From the NCBI GenBank assembly GCA_913061125.1, contig CAJXUB010000017.1:1-38569 (forward strand): a stretch of DNA of 38,569 nt, in the 5' to 3' direction. A model generated the notes under the pieces. That model did no database searches, was not told the origin of the DNA, and worked only from the letters and a program-made list of their open reading frames with translations. The stretch is from an uncultured Flavobacteriaceae bacterium. GTDB taxonomy: Bacteria; Bacteroidota; Bacteroidia; Flavobacteriales; Flavobacteriaceae. The position numbers and the translations under genes were made by a program. Shown one piece after another: positions 17,601-24,942 of the stretch; positions within the stretch are counted from its first letter, which is position 1, and every line of letters starts with the position of its first letter.

Positions 17601-18004
17601 CGACCCAAATTCAGATACGAAGTTGGACGATTTAAAAAGTCGGTTGGGCCAAGAGAAATCCAATTGCTTTGATCTGTCATTGTTTGTGATGAGGTTCTTA
17701 GTTGAGGTCTTTTATTTTTTTCTAACCAAGTTCCCCAAAGTTCAGCAGTTGAGGGCAACAAACCGTTCTCATCCACGAAATTCTGCCAATAGGCCTCCCA
17801 GCGTTTAAAAGGTTTGTAACCACTTCCTTTGGCATTTTTATCTCTGTTGCTCCAATAGGCATTTCCTGCCGTTACAACAGCTTGAAAATTAATTTTTCCG
17901 TCAACATAAATTCTAGCATCTTTAACCCATGGGGCTGTAAAGTTCAGTTGTGAAAATGCAAATGTTATGCTTGTGAGCATCATTACACACATAATGTTTC
18001 TCAT
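14624..18004 (-). CDS. Large secreted Asp-box (sortilin/BNR-like) beta-propeller protein with T9SS type A domain
   Basis: A 1126-residue protein. Residues 1-19 are a signal peptide (MRNIMCVMMLTSITFAFSQ). From about 150 to 740 there are nine Asp-box motifs of the S-x-D/N-x-G-x-x-W/F kind, such as KSTNGGATW, KTSDGGDSF and KSSDQGASF, which mark the hairpins of one or two large beta-propellers like those of sortilin, exo-sialidases and glycosidases. After a beta-sandwich stretch (about 770-1040) comes a type A sorting domain (IAVFPNPSNDIFNIRVQNLP, then GKLLLEV and SGMYLLDIESNNKRITKKLLK), so it should reach the surface through T9SS. No catalytic residues can be assigned, and neither an enzyme nor an adhesin role is ruled out. 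It is the second gene of an operon after a lipoprotein gene, with a 17-nt gap. Confidence 0.9.
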   Translation of the reverse strand: MRNIMCVMMLTSITFAFSQLNFTAPWVKDARIYVDGKINFQAVVTAGNAYWSNRDKNAKGSGYKPFKRWEAYWQNFVDENGLLPSTAELWGTWLEKNKRPQLRTSSQTMTDQSNWISLGPTDFLNRPTSYLNLGRVNCITPHPTDNDIVYVGTPSGGIWKSVDGGLTYAPLSDELPQIGVSSIAIDYTNPNTIYIATGDDDAGDSYSVGIWKSTNGGATWNQTDLNPTNSPSRIYELEIHATNPNVLWAATNGGVYKTSNGGTNWTQTQSGAFQGVKQKPNDPDTIYAITDSQFFKSSDGGDSFGVSGFGLPSDSARLVMDVTPANEELVYVVASTGNYGFEGVYKSTNSGGGFTKMDNTTDIYESNQAWYDLAMAVSDTNENELYVGVLNVWKTSDGGDSFTKLNNWYVRDAAYTHADIHFLKFYNNELYVGSDGGFFKSTNQGTTFTDFTGDMAISQFYRVSVSKQNSNKIAGGTQDNGGFGFFNTWNNYHGGDGMESVIDPNNDNLYYGFMQLGQNLFVNSNSGMSGTQSYSGPTNGNWITPLSINKDSEVYAGYSSLYQFENGAFTEISPSFGTNIDVLELDAIDSDIIYVATNQTLHKSTDRGVSFVSLGNFPNNITSIEVHNNDNNILYVTTRGGNGKVYKSSDQGASFEDITGSLPSVVKNIIKHQMDTPSNVMYLGTSLGVYRRDDNSNEWLPFEVNLPNTSVTDLSINIPDNQIVASTYGRGIWRSTMPSASLAADDVKLVSIENPDESSVFCGEITPQLRVKNNGQNTITQIEISYSINSGTSNTEIWNGSIESLEEVLIDLPNLDVNFGTSTIDASVDITNDYYNSNNSASISFSVNKTAMTQVVNTFETLADDLLVVAESGSLTWERGIPFGTQLNTTSSGERAYATNLGGNYPDNTRSFLYTPCYDLTTLGDPILKFDMAFDIEFDWDLLYMQYSTDSGQNWILLGSESDPNWYNSSRISGDGIASNCYNCVGGQWTGTNTTMQEYSYNLAALSNQSNIMFRFVLHTDEYVNEEGAVIDNLVVEGTTLNTTEYELEQIAVFPNPSNDIFNIRVQNLPNYKLIVRDVTGKLLLEVSNTTGASNYKLDLSEFASGMYLLDIESNNKRITKKLLKN

Positions 18005-18021
18005 GTCTTATCGTACTTAAA

Positions 18022-18540
18022 TTAGTTAAATTCAATTTGAGTAGATTTCTCATGGATTTTATTGATTTGGAGGACAAGGTTGTAATAGGCCGTTACTATT
18101 TTATCTTGGTTCGATTTTAGGCCCTCAATGGAGTTGTTGTTTGTAGATATTTGGTTGTTGTAATTATACACTTCAGTTTCCAATACTTTGAATCGAGCCC
18201 AAATGGCGCTATTGTCAAACAGTTCTGGAATTCCTATGTCCAAATTATCAAAAATGGGTTTTATGTCATTTGGAGTTTTATCAAAAAGGGTTGGATTATT
18301 TGAGATCATATTATCAACTTCCCCTTTCAAAATAAAAAATGAAGTCCACTGATCTATAAATTTTACCACAGCGTCATCAAGCTCAATGGATACCATGCGG
18401 TTCAAAATGGGGTTTTTGATTCCAGTCGACGATCGCAATACGGGCTGTTCAGCTGTAACTTCCGAGTGTTGATTTGAGGTTTCGCATTGGATTAGCAATG
18501 CCGATAGCCCAATAATTATAATTGTTGTAAAATTTCTCAT
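18022..18540 (-). CDS. Putative lipoprotein of unknown function
   Basis: A 172-residue protein. The N-terminus MRNFTTIIIIGLSALLIQCE has a lipobox (LIQC, Cys19), so it is probably a lipid-anchored envelope protein. The rest is helical; the final 50 residues (NYNNQISTNNNSIEGLKSNQ onward) look like a coiled coil. No known family was recognised. Its gene lies 17 nt before the large Asp-box T9SS protein on the same strand, so the two are probably made together. A role as partner or anchor of that protein is a guess from position. Confidence 0.8.
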   Translation of the reverse strand: MRNFTTIIIIGLSALLIQCETSNQHSEVTAEQPVLRSSTGIKNPILNRMVSIELDDAVVKFIDQWTSFFILKGEVDNMISNNPTLFDKTPNDIKPIFDNLDIGIPELFDNSAIWARFKVLETEVYNYNNQISTNNNSIEGLKSNQDKIVTAYYNLVLQINKIHEKSTQIEFN

Positions 18541-18667
18541 AAAACAAAAAATCGGCTAGATGAGAGCAAATATCATAAAAAAATCGCGGGATAGCTAAAA
18601 AAAATTGTTAATTTCACAACAGTAGTTTAATGTTATTTTGAGGTATTTTTATCTCAGAAATTAAAAA

Positions 18668-19612
18668 ATGAATCAAAAAAAAATACTCATTCTTGGTGCA
18701 TTAGGTCAAATTGGTTCCCCTCTAACTCAAAAATTGAGACAAATTTATGGCAACGAGTTAGTCATTGCAAGTGATATCAAACACGACAAAAACAACCGTC
18801 TTACCGATGGTCCTTTTGAACTCATAGACGCTACCAATTACCAACAGATTTTAAACAGCATCAAACGCCACAATGTGGATACTGTTTATCTTATGGCTGC
18901 TATGCTGAGTGCTACTTCCGAAAAGCACCCGGAGAAAGCGTGGAATCTAAACCTATCCTCTCTTTTAAACATCTTAAATTTAGCCAAGGCGGGGTATGTA
19001 AAAACTATTTTTTGGCCGTCAAGTATCGCAGTTTTTGGTCCCACAACGCCAAAGGAAAATGTGCCTCAACAAACTCTCATGGAGCCGACAAGTGTTTATG
19101 GCATATCAAAAGCAGCAGGAGAGGATTGGTGTGCCTATTATCACAATAATTTTGGGGTAGATGTTAGAAGTTTGAGGTATCCCGGAATCATTAGTTGGCA
19201 ATCCTTACCTGGCGGGGGAACCACCGATTACGCCGTTGATATATTTCATAAGGCGGTAAAGGGCCAACCGTTCAGCTGTTTTCTGGAAGCCCGTACAAAA
19301 CTCCCCATGATGTACATTGACGATGCCCTGGAGGCCACCATTAAAATCATGAATTGTGCCCCCAAAAAACTAACCGTTCGAACATCTTATAATCTTTCGG
19401 CCATAAGTTTTACACCAGAGGAAATTTTTAATTCTATACGTTCTTATTACCCTCTTTTCTCAATAGAATATCACCCTGATTTTAGACAATCAATTGCAGA
19501 CAGTTGGCCTAATAGTATTAACGATTTTCAGGCCCGAAAGGACTGGGGCTGGGAACCAAAATTTAATTTACAAGAGCTCACCAAAGCGATGATAGAACAC
19601 TTAAAGCTGTAA
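18668..19612 (+). CDS. tdh: L-threonine 3-dehydrogenase, short-chain (epimerase-like) type
   Basis: A 314-residue NAD-dependent SDR enzyme. The N-terminal Rossmann motif is ILILGALGQIGSPL, the catalytic pair is Tyr144/Lys148 in YGISK, and RYPGIISWQSLPGGGTTDYA is the stretch that separates SDR-type threonine dehydrogenases from general sugar epimerases. The reaction is L-threonine + NAD+ to 2-amino-3-oxobutyrate + NADH in the cytoplasm. The usual next enzyme, 2-amino-3-ketobutyrate CoA ligase, is not in the window, so the gene stands alone. The length is normal. A generic NAD-dependent epimerase is the alternative, less likely because of the PGGGTTDYA motif. Confidence 0.87.
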   Translation: MNQKKILILGALGQIGSPLTQKLRQIYGNELVIASDIKHDKNNRLTDGPFELIDATNYQQILNSIKRHNVDTVYLMAAMLSATSEKHPEKAWNLNLSSLLNILNLAKAGYVKTIFWPSSIAVFGPTTPKENVPQQTLMEPTSVYGISKAAGEDWCAYYHNNFGVDVRSLRYPGIISWQSLPGGGTTDYAVDIFHKAVKGQPFSCFLEARTKLPMMYIDDALEATIKIMNCAPKKLTVRTSYNLSAISFTPEEIFNSIRSYYPLFSIEYHPDFRQSIADSWPNSINDFQARKDWGWEPKFNLQELTKAMIEHLKL

Positions 19613-19660
19613 ACTGGTCGTAGAATCATTCATTAATCGAGGCGAAGATTTTTTCTGCTT

Positions 19661-21328
19661 TTAGCACTCAATTTGGTTCAAATAATTCATCTTTTCAATC
19701 AAATCGCCTGTAATTGCAACCACTGAGGGCTTGGGCGTATTATCACCATCAAATGGCCATCTGCTTGTAGGATTTTTTAAATCTTTGGTTTGTTCGCCCG
19801 GGTGCTGAACACTTAAAAACAATGTTTTTCCATCTGGAGAAAACCATGGGCCTGTCAGTTCAGCATCCGTAGGTGCCGATGCAACTCTGATGACTTTACC
19901 AGCATTTTCACCGTATCTTGGAATTACGAACAAGCTGTTATTTTTAAAGGGCAAATAGGGGCTAGCTTCTTTGTTCATGGCACTGCCCGACATGTCTGAA
20001 GTCATCCATAAGTTGCCCGACAAATCAAAAGCGAGATTGTCTGGGCATGAAAATCCATTGTCTTCTCCACCAGCTTTGTAAGTGGATGCCTGAAAAGTTA
20101 AGGCATCAAAAGCGCCATTAGTTTCTTCAAGTTTTAGAATTGAACCGTGAAAATCGCCTTTGGGTGTGTTGTTGGTTAATGCTACTAGGATGTTGCCAGT
20201 TAAAGGGTCAATTTCTATATCTTCAGGTCTGTTGAGTGGGGTGGCTCCAATTAATTTTGATGCTTCTCTCACTCGGATTAAAACGTCAGTCTGATCTTTA
20301 AATTTTTCTTTTAGAATGGGGTTGTTTTTCCAATCCAAAGCCAACCAGGTTCCATTTACAGTATCGGCCACATACAGCGTTCCCTCCTTCAAGGATCGTG
20401 GTTTTGAAGAAATAAATTTATATAAATGCTCGTCATTTTTATCGTCTCCAGAGTAAGCCACAATCCGATTATCTTCCAATTCATAGAGGGTACAACACTC
20501 GTGAGCAAACCTCCCTAGTGCAATGTGTTTTTGAGCTGTTCCATTTTTTGGATTCACCTCGACCACCCAGCCGTAATGTTCTGGCGGATGATCGTAAAAT
20601 TTTTCCCAGCCGTAGTATTTACTGGAAACACGTTTAGGTAGGTTGCTATCGTCGTAAACGGTTTCGCCGTAGAAACTGTCGTAATTTTCTTCGCAAGTCA
20701 AAAAAGTGTTCCAAGGCGTAATTCCGCCTGAACAGTTTGCAAGAGTTCCGATTGCAGTGGTTGTTCCATTGATGGGGGTGTCCCAATTTAATTCTATTGG
20801 CGTTTTAGCGGTAATTCTTCTGTTATGCGGATCGTTTTCTACAACTTTCCAAACGCCATTTTCTTGTTTGATACGTACAATACTTCCGCCGACATTATAC
20901 ATTTCTTTATTGATTTGCTCCACAGTACGTTCTTCATTTGGATTTCTGAAGTTATAATTTGAAACAAAAAGCGAATTGATGTATTCGTGATTGACCCACA
21001 GCAGCCCATCGTTTGGTTGGTCCTCATCGAATGGGATAAAGCAAACGAAGTCGTTATTAAAACCAAAGGTGTCTTTTTCACTTATTTTATCGTTCCACTT
21101 TAGCACGATTTGATATTCCAATCCGTCGGTTAGCAGTAAATCGTCTCTCTTGGAGGGTGATAGATTTTTTAGGACAAAGTCTTTCAGTTGCTGTAAACGG
21201 GCTTTGGATAATGTATTTATTTTAACGGATGAGTTGGTTGTGCAACCCATTAAAAAAGGCGGCACCAACAGGGCACCTAAACTAGCTTTTCCTAAAAAGG
21301 AGATGAATTTTCTTCTGCTGTATTCCAT
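19661..21328 (-). CDS. PhoX-family (DUF839) phosphatase-like lipoprotein with Tat signal
   Basis: A 555-residue protein. The N-terminus MEYSRRKFISFLGKASLGAL is a twin-arginine signal, and LMGC gives a lipobox (Cys29), so it is likely Tat-exported and lipid-anchored. PhoX-type features follow: LLWVNHEYIN, GRFAHECCTLYELEDNRIVA, YSGDDKNDEHLYKFI, NRPEDIEIDPLTGNILVALT, DNLAFDLSGNLWMTSD and LFLSVQHPGE. Known PhoX enzymes are Ca/Fe-dependent alkaline phosphatases that use Glu and Asp/Asn residues within such motifs. Substrate specificity cannot be read from the sequence. It lies 76 nt after merC on the same strand and has its own promoter candidate. Confidence 0.9.
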   Translation of the reverse strand: MEYSRRKFISFLGKASLGALLVPPFLMGCTTNSSVKINTLSKARLQQLKDFVLKNLSPSKRDDLLLTDGLEYQIVLKWNDKISEKDTFGFNNDFVCFIPFDEDQPNDGLLWVNHEYINSLFVSNYNFRNPNEERTVEQINKEMYNVGGSIVRIKQENGVWKVVENDPHNRRITAKTPIELNWDTPINGTTTAIGTLANCSGGITPWNTFLTCEENYDSFYGETVYDDSNLPKRVSSKYYGWEKFYDHPPEHYGWVVEVNPKNGTAQKHIALGRFAHECCTLYELEDNRIVAYSGDDKNDEHLYKFISSKPRSLKEGTLYVADTVNGTWLALDWKNNPILKEKFKDQTDVLIRVREASKLIGATPLNRPEDIEIDPLTGNILVALTNNTPKGDFHGSILKLEETNGAFDALTFQASTYKAGGEDNGFSCPDNLAFDLSGNLWMTSDMSGSAMNKEASPYLPFKNNSLFVIPRYGENAGKVIRVASAPTDAELTGPWFSPDGKTLFLSVQHPGEQTKDLKNPTSRWPFDGDNTPKPSVVAITGDLIEKMNYLNQIEC

Positions 21329-21342
21329 TTGGCTATAAATTT

Positions 21343-21373
21343 GAAATTTAGATTAACAATAAAATAAATTCAA
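21343..21373 (-). promoter_or_regulatory. Promoter candidate for the PhoX-like gene
   Basis: On the minus strand, TTG (complement of 21371-21373), 20 nt, then TAAATTTC (complement of 21343-21350), one mismatch from TAnnTTTG. It would start transcription shortly before the ATG at 21328. Confidence 0.4.
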
Positions 21374-21404
21374 GCTAAATGTTGGTTAAGGTAGCGTTAC
21401 GTTT

Positions 21405-21833
21405 CTATAAACCATCAAAAGGAAGATGGGTGTTTTTGGTGCAGCATTGGTCTGATTCGCATCGGCAATACTTTAGGTTATAGAGATGCAATCCGCCCAA
21501 TAAAAATGCTGTGGTATACATCACAGATTTTGAAAGATAAATAAAATCCAAGGTTTCATTTAAAACGCAGAAAAAAAGAAGTGTCCAGGTCATCCAAAAT
21601 GCCGTTTTAACTTTGTTGCTATTGGTGGTTTTCGAAGATCGATATACGGCGACAAATGAAATTATTAAAAACAAATAATCCATGCTTTGCCACCACATTG
21701 GTGCCGAATTACAACCATCGTCAGTTAAACAAATTTGAGAAAAAAACAGTAGTGGCGTTCCTAAGCAATGAACAATACAAAGGGAGCTGGCTAAGGCACC
21801 AAAGATATCAGGATTATTAAGAGTAACTTTCAA
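21405..21833 (-). CDS. MerC-domain membrane protein
   Basis: A 142-residue protein with about four hydrophobic segments. The start ALASSLCIVHCLGTPLLFF contains the CxxHC-type metal motif typical of MerC-domain proteins, and the C-terminal tail is Cys-rich (YCRCESDQCC). MerC was first described as a mercury-uptake protein; in Bacteroidota, MerC-domain genes often sit next to Fur-family regulators and are thought to handle zinc or other metals, which is inference for this one. It is divergently transcribed from a Fur-family gene with a shared 78-bp promoter region holding a palindrome, which argues for metal-responsive control rather than mercury resistance. Confidence 0.88.
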   Translation of the reverse strand: MKVTLNNPDIFGALASSLCIVHCLGTPLLFFSQICLTDDGCNSAPMWWQSMDYLFLIISFVAVYRSSKTTNSNKVKTAFWMTWTLLFFCVLNETLDFIYLSKSVMYTTAFLLGGLHLYNLKYCRCESDQCCTKNTHLPFDGL

Positions 21834-21859
21834 AATAATTTGTTTTTATGACTGGATAT

Positions 21860-21888
21860 CAAAAATAATAAAAAATTTGTTATTGCAA
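21860..21888 (-). promoter_or_regulatory. Promoter of merC
   Basis: On the minus strand, TTG (complement of 21886-21888), an 18-nt spacer, then TATTTTTG (complement of 21860-21867), an exact TAnnTTTG match. The start would be near 21853, 20 nt before the ATG. The -33 box lies inside the palindrome at 21880-21902, so a bound repressor would block it. Confidence 0.65.
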
Positions 21889-21907
21889 CTGAGTTCTAAT
21901 AAATTTG
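21876..21907 (+). promoter_or_regulatory. Promoter of the Fur-family gene
   Basis: TTTG (21876-21879), a 20-nt spacer, then TAAATTTG (21900-21907), an exact match to both consensus boxes. The ATG at 21912 begins 4 nt after the -7 box, so the mRNA would have almost no leader. The spacer is filled by the palindrome, which fits autoregulation. Confidence 0.65.
21880..21902. promoter_or_regulatory. Palindromic operator candidate for the Fur-family regulator
   Basis: A 23-bp imperfect palindrome centred on G21891: TTATT (21880-21884), AACT (21887-21890), AGTT (21892-21895) and AATAA (21898-21902). 18 of 22 flanking positions are symmetric. Size and AT-rich ends resemble Fur, Zur and PerR operators. 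It overlaps the promoters of both divergent genes. Confidence 0.6.
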
Positions 21908-21911
21908 CGAT

Positions 21912-22292
21912 ATGGGTGTAGTAAGAAAAACAAAATCGGTGGATTTGTTGCTGGATCAATTTAAATCCGGTTCAGAGGCCATTTCTGTTATTGAACTTGT
22001 TGATCGGCTATCTTCTAAATTAAATAAAACCACCATTTATAGGGTGCTAAATAATTTGGAGGACGATGGTGTATTGCATTCGTTTTTGGGTGTAAATAGT
22101 CTTAAATGGTACGCCAAATGTAGCGGTTGTTCAAAAACAAAGCACTCGGATATACACCCACATTTTCAGTGCACAGTGTGCGGAAAAGTAGATTGCTTGC
22201 CAGTAAAAATGACCATTCCTGAAATACCAACCCACGACGTAAAATCAATTCAAGTTTTAATCAACGGTGCATGCACTAATTGCAGAGCGTGA
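21912..22292 (+). CDS. Fur-family metal- or redox-responsive repressor
   Basis: A 126-residue protein. Residues about 20-55 form the winged helix (AISVIELVDRLSSKLNKTTI, then YRVLNNLEDDGVLH). The C-terminal half has HPHFQCTVCGKVDC, equivalent to the HHH--C--CGK region of Fur proteins, and ends GACTNCRA. Cys87/Cys90 and Cys121/Cys124 form the structural zinc pairs; Cys70, Cys73 and Cys95 are additional. Which metal is sensed cannot be decided; pairing with a MerC gene makes zinc (Zur-like) plausible. It is slightly short at the N-terminus, which fits the near-leaderless start suggested by the promoter. It probably represses itself and merC. Confidence 0.9.
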   Translation: MGVVRKTKSVDLLLDQFKSGSEAISVIELVDRLSSKLNKTTIYRVLNNLEDDGVLHSFLGVNSLKWYAKCSGCSKTKHSDIHPHFQCTVCGKVDCLPVKMTIPEIPTHDVKSIQVLINGACTNCRA

Positions 22293-22643
22293 TGGCGTAA
22301 TATATAGGGTTGTAGCTCTTAAATTTTACATGGTAAAAGTTTTGTCCCTTTGGCGTTTCAGCCCAAAGACCATCATTATTGTACTAAATAATAGTAGAGT
22401 CAAAAAGGTGATCCAAAACTCTTGCTCTAACCTGTTTTTGTGTTCAAATTTTGGTAAATTTTGATAGTGTTTTGTTGTAAATTTTCCTGCGCCATTAGCT
22501 CCAAAAAAACAAAATATTCCTCCTTTATTAACCTAAAAGGAAATGTTGTTAACCACGGTGAAGCCGCTATAAGTTTTGGTTAAGTTTTCTGTTATTATCA
22601 TGTGTCAAAATTTGGGTTTTTAAGATTTGTTAAAGCTAATATC
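22293..22643. other. 351-bp stretch with no recognised gene
   Basis: A 65-codon open frame starting at 22267 overlaps the end of the Fur-family gene and looks like chance. A 6-bp inverted repeat TTAACC/GGTTAA (22549-22583) encloses CGG/CCG and could fold in RNA. No promoter or terminator belonging to this stretch was seen; the terminator at 22644 belongs to the tRNA. It may be decayed sequence. Confidence 0.5.
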
Positions 22644-22685
22644 AAAAAAAAACCGCAACTGACAACTAAATTATCAGTTACGGTT
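22644..22685 (-). terminator. Rho-independent terminator of tRNA-Phe
   Basis: Read on the minus strand, AACCGTAACTGA pairs with TCAGTTGCGGTT (one T-G pair), followed by a run of T (complement of the A run before 22651). It starts 3 nt after the tRNA 3' end. Confidence 0.9.
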
Positions 22686-22688
22686 GTG

Positions 22689-22761
<73 letters not shown>

Positions 22762-22777
22762 CCGCATAATGCGACTG

Positions 22778-22807
22778 CAAATATAATGCAATTTTAGTTT
22801 CCCCAAA
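22778..22807 (-). promoter_or_regulatory. Promoter of tRNA-Phe
   Basis: On the minus strand, TTTG (complement of 22804-22807), an 18-nt spacer, then TATATTTG (complement of 22778-22785): exact matches to both boxes of the Bacteroidota consensus. The start falls about 10 nt before the mature tRNA 5' end. Confidence 0.8.
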
Positions 22808-22856
22808 GTAAATTTTTAAAAAAATGGTTTTGTAAATTTACCCCTTTATTCTTGTT

Positions 22857-23588
22857 ATGAATCTTGTTTTAGACATTGGAAATTCGACTGTAAAAATGGC
22901 AGTTTTTAAAGGCGATTATTTGGTGGAATCGTTTAATTCGACTGCCGATCAGTTGGAACATTCCGTAGATCGTATTTTAGAAAAACACCAATCCATAAAT
23001 CGTGCATTAATAGCAGCTGTTTCTGATTTTAATCTTGGAATTATTGAAAAACTTTCAGCTCAATGTGTTGTGCAAAAGTTAGATCATACATTTAATTTTC
23101 CGTTTAAAAATTTGTACAAAACTCCTAAATCGTTAGGGTTGGATCGCGTGGCTTTAGCATCTGGTGCTGTTAACCAATATCCCAAAACCAATGTGCTCAT
23201 TATTGATGCCGGGACCTGCATGACCTTTGACTTTGTAGATGTCAAATCCCAATATTGGGGTGGGGCCATTTCACCGGGTCTTCGAATGCGATATCAGGCT
23301 ATTAGCAGCCAAACGTCAAGACTACCGCATTTGAGCCCCGAGGTTCCTCGTTCTGTAATGGGGGAAACGACTAAGGATTCAATTCATTCTGGAATTGTTC
23401 ATGGAATGCTGCAAGAAATTGAGGGGACAGTGGGGGTCTACCGCAACAAATTCCCTGAACTGACCGTTGTTATGACAGGAGGAGACCGTGATTTCTTGTG
23501 TAAGCAATTAAAAATTAGCATATTTGCGGTCTCAAATTTACTTTTAGAAGGACTTAATCACATATTGGAACTTAATTCGGAAAAATGA
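22857..23588 (+). CDS. coaX: Type III pantothenate kinase
   Basis: A 243-residue protein of the ASKHA fold. MNLVLDIGNSTVKMAVF is the phosphate-1 motif, TPKSLGLDRVALA is the conserved substrate-side loop with Asp-Arg, NVLIIDAGTCMTFDFVD is the second phosphate motif, and YWGGAISPGLRMRYQAI follows. It phosphorylates pantothenate with ATP, the first step of coenzyme A synthesis; type III enzymes need a monovalent cation and are not inhibited by CoA. Its stop overlaps the ATG of the following outer-membrane-protein gene by 4 nt, so the two are translationally coupled. Confidence 0.95.
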   Translation: MNLVLDIGNSTVKMAVFKGDYLVESFNSTADQLEHSVDRILEKHQSINRALIAAVSDFNLGIIEKLSAQCVVQKLDHTFNFPFKNLYKTPKSLGLDRVALASGAVNQYPKTNVLIIDAGTCMTFDFVDVKSQYWGGAISPGLRMRYQAISSQTSRLPHLSPEVPRSVMGETTKDSIHSGIVHGMLQEIEGTVGVYRNKFPELTVVMTGGDRDFLCKQLKISIFAVSNLLLEGLNHILELNSEK

Positions 23589-24889
23589 CCAAAAAAATAT
23601 TGACCTGTCTGATTGTTGTGTTTTCAAGCATCGCTTCAGCGCAACAAGGAACAAGTTCGCCCTACTCATTTTATGGAATAGGTAGCCTTAAATTCAAAGG
23701 TACTGTAGAAAATAAAGCGATGGGAGGCCTAAGTGTTTACTCCGATAGTATTCACATTAACTTGAGAAATCCAGCGTCGTATGGCGGTTCCAATTTGGCC
23801 TTTTATAACAATGAGGCCCGACCCGTTAAATATACCATTGGAACAAGTTTTTCATCCACCACCTTAAAAACCTCTTCAGCTTCGGATGATTCAGGAAATT
23901 CTTCTGTAGATTATTTGGCAGTGGCTTTCCCTTTGCAAAAACTTGGAGTTGGTTTTGGTTTAATGCCTTACTCCAACGTGGGCTACAAACTTCAATCAAG
24001 AAACGAAGAGGGGTCTATCTCGAACCGCTATCGTGGAGAAGGCGGAATTAATAGAGTATTTTTGGGGTTAGGGTATCAAGTTTTGAAATCGCTGAAGGTT
24101 GGGATTGATGCTCAGTACAATTTCGGAAAAATATCCAATACCAGTATCGCCTTTGGGTATAATAGTCAGGGCGATTTGTTACAATACCAAAGCCGAGAGT
24201 CTAAGCGTTCGGATTTAAGCGGGTTTTCACTTAATTTAGGAATGATTTTTCAAAAAAAAATTGGGAAAAATATGGAGCTTATGGCCTCTGCGGCCTACAG
24301 CCCAAAAGCAAATTTAACCTCTGATAACTCCAGTAACTTATCCACCATTTCAATTGACTCCAACGATAAAGAATACACCATAAATACAATTGAAACGGAT
24401 TTAGAAGCCCAAAATTTGCACGAAACCAGTTTATCCTTGCCGTCCAAAACTACCTTGGGTATTGGAATTGGACGCCCATTGCAATGGTTTGTTGGAGTGG
24501 ATTTCACATTTTTGGAGGCCTCCAATTTTTCAAATCGGTTCATCGACATAGACAACACCACTTTTGAAGACGCCTCTTCCATTTCTTTTGGCGGATTTTT
24601 TATCCCAAAGTACGATTCTTTTAATAACTATTGGAAACGCGTGGTTTACAGAGCAGGTGTACGCTTTGAACAAACCGGTTTAGTGGTAAATAATGAATCC
24701 ATCAAAGAATTTGGCATATCTTTTGGAGTAGGAGTACCAGTGGGGCGATTGTTTTCCAACGCCAATGTCGCTTTTGAAATCGGACAACGAGGCACAACAG
24801 CATCAGAACTGGTTCAAGAAAACTTTTTTAATGTCAACATCAGTTTATCATTAAATGACCGCTGGTTTGAAAAACGAAAATTTAACTAA
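23585..24889 (+). CDS. Outer-membrane beta-barrel protein of unknown function
   Basis: A 434-residue protein with a signal peptide (MTKKILTCLIVVFSSIASAQ) followed by SSPYSFYGIGSLKFKGTVEN and many amphipathic strands (GVGFGLMPYSNVGYKL, RVFLGLGYQVLKSLKVGIDA), ending near NVNISLSLNDRWFEKRKF. The start, with AMGG and NPAS, resembles FadL/OmpP1-like barrels, but I cannot place it more precisely. It overlaps coaX by 4 nt and precedes a TPR gene and lptC, a gene order I recall from other Flavobacteriaceae, so it is probably a conserved outer-membrane component. Substrate unknown. Confidence 0.82.
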   Translation: MTKKILTCLIVVFSSIASAQQGTSSPYSFYGIGSLKFKGTVENKAMGGLSVYSDSIHINLRNPASYGGSNLAFYNNEARPVKYTIGTSFSSTTLKTSSASDDSGNSSVDYLAVAFPLQKLGVGFGLMPYSNVGYKLQSRNEEGSISNRYRGEGGINRVFLGLGYQVLKSLKVGIDAQYNFGKISNTSIAFGYNSQGDLLQYQSRESKRSDLSGFSLNLGMIFQKKIGKNMELMASAAYSPKANLTSDNSSNLSTISIDSNDKEYTINTIETDLEAQNLHETSLSLPSKTTLGIGIGRPLQWFVGVDFTFLEASNFSNRFIDIDNTTFEDASSISFGGFFIPKYDSFNNYWKRVVYRAGVRFEQTGLVVNNESIKEFGISFGVGVPVGRLFSNANVAFEIGQRGTTASELVQENFFNVNISLSLNDRWFEKRKFN

Positions 24890-24942
24890 ACAAAGATTTT
24901 AATACAATAAATTGTAATTAATTAAAAATATTATTTCGGAGC

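Noticed and set aside
22267-22464. 65-codon ORF overlapping the end of the Fur-family gene
   Set aside because: Composition is atypical, it overlaps a real gene end, and no domain is visible.
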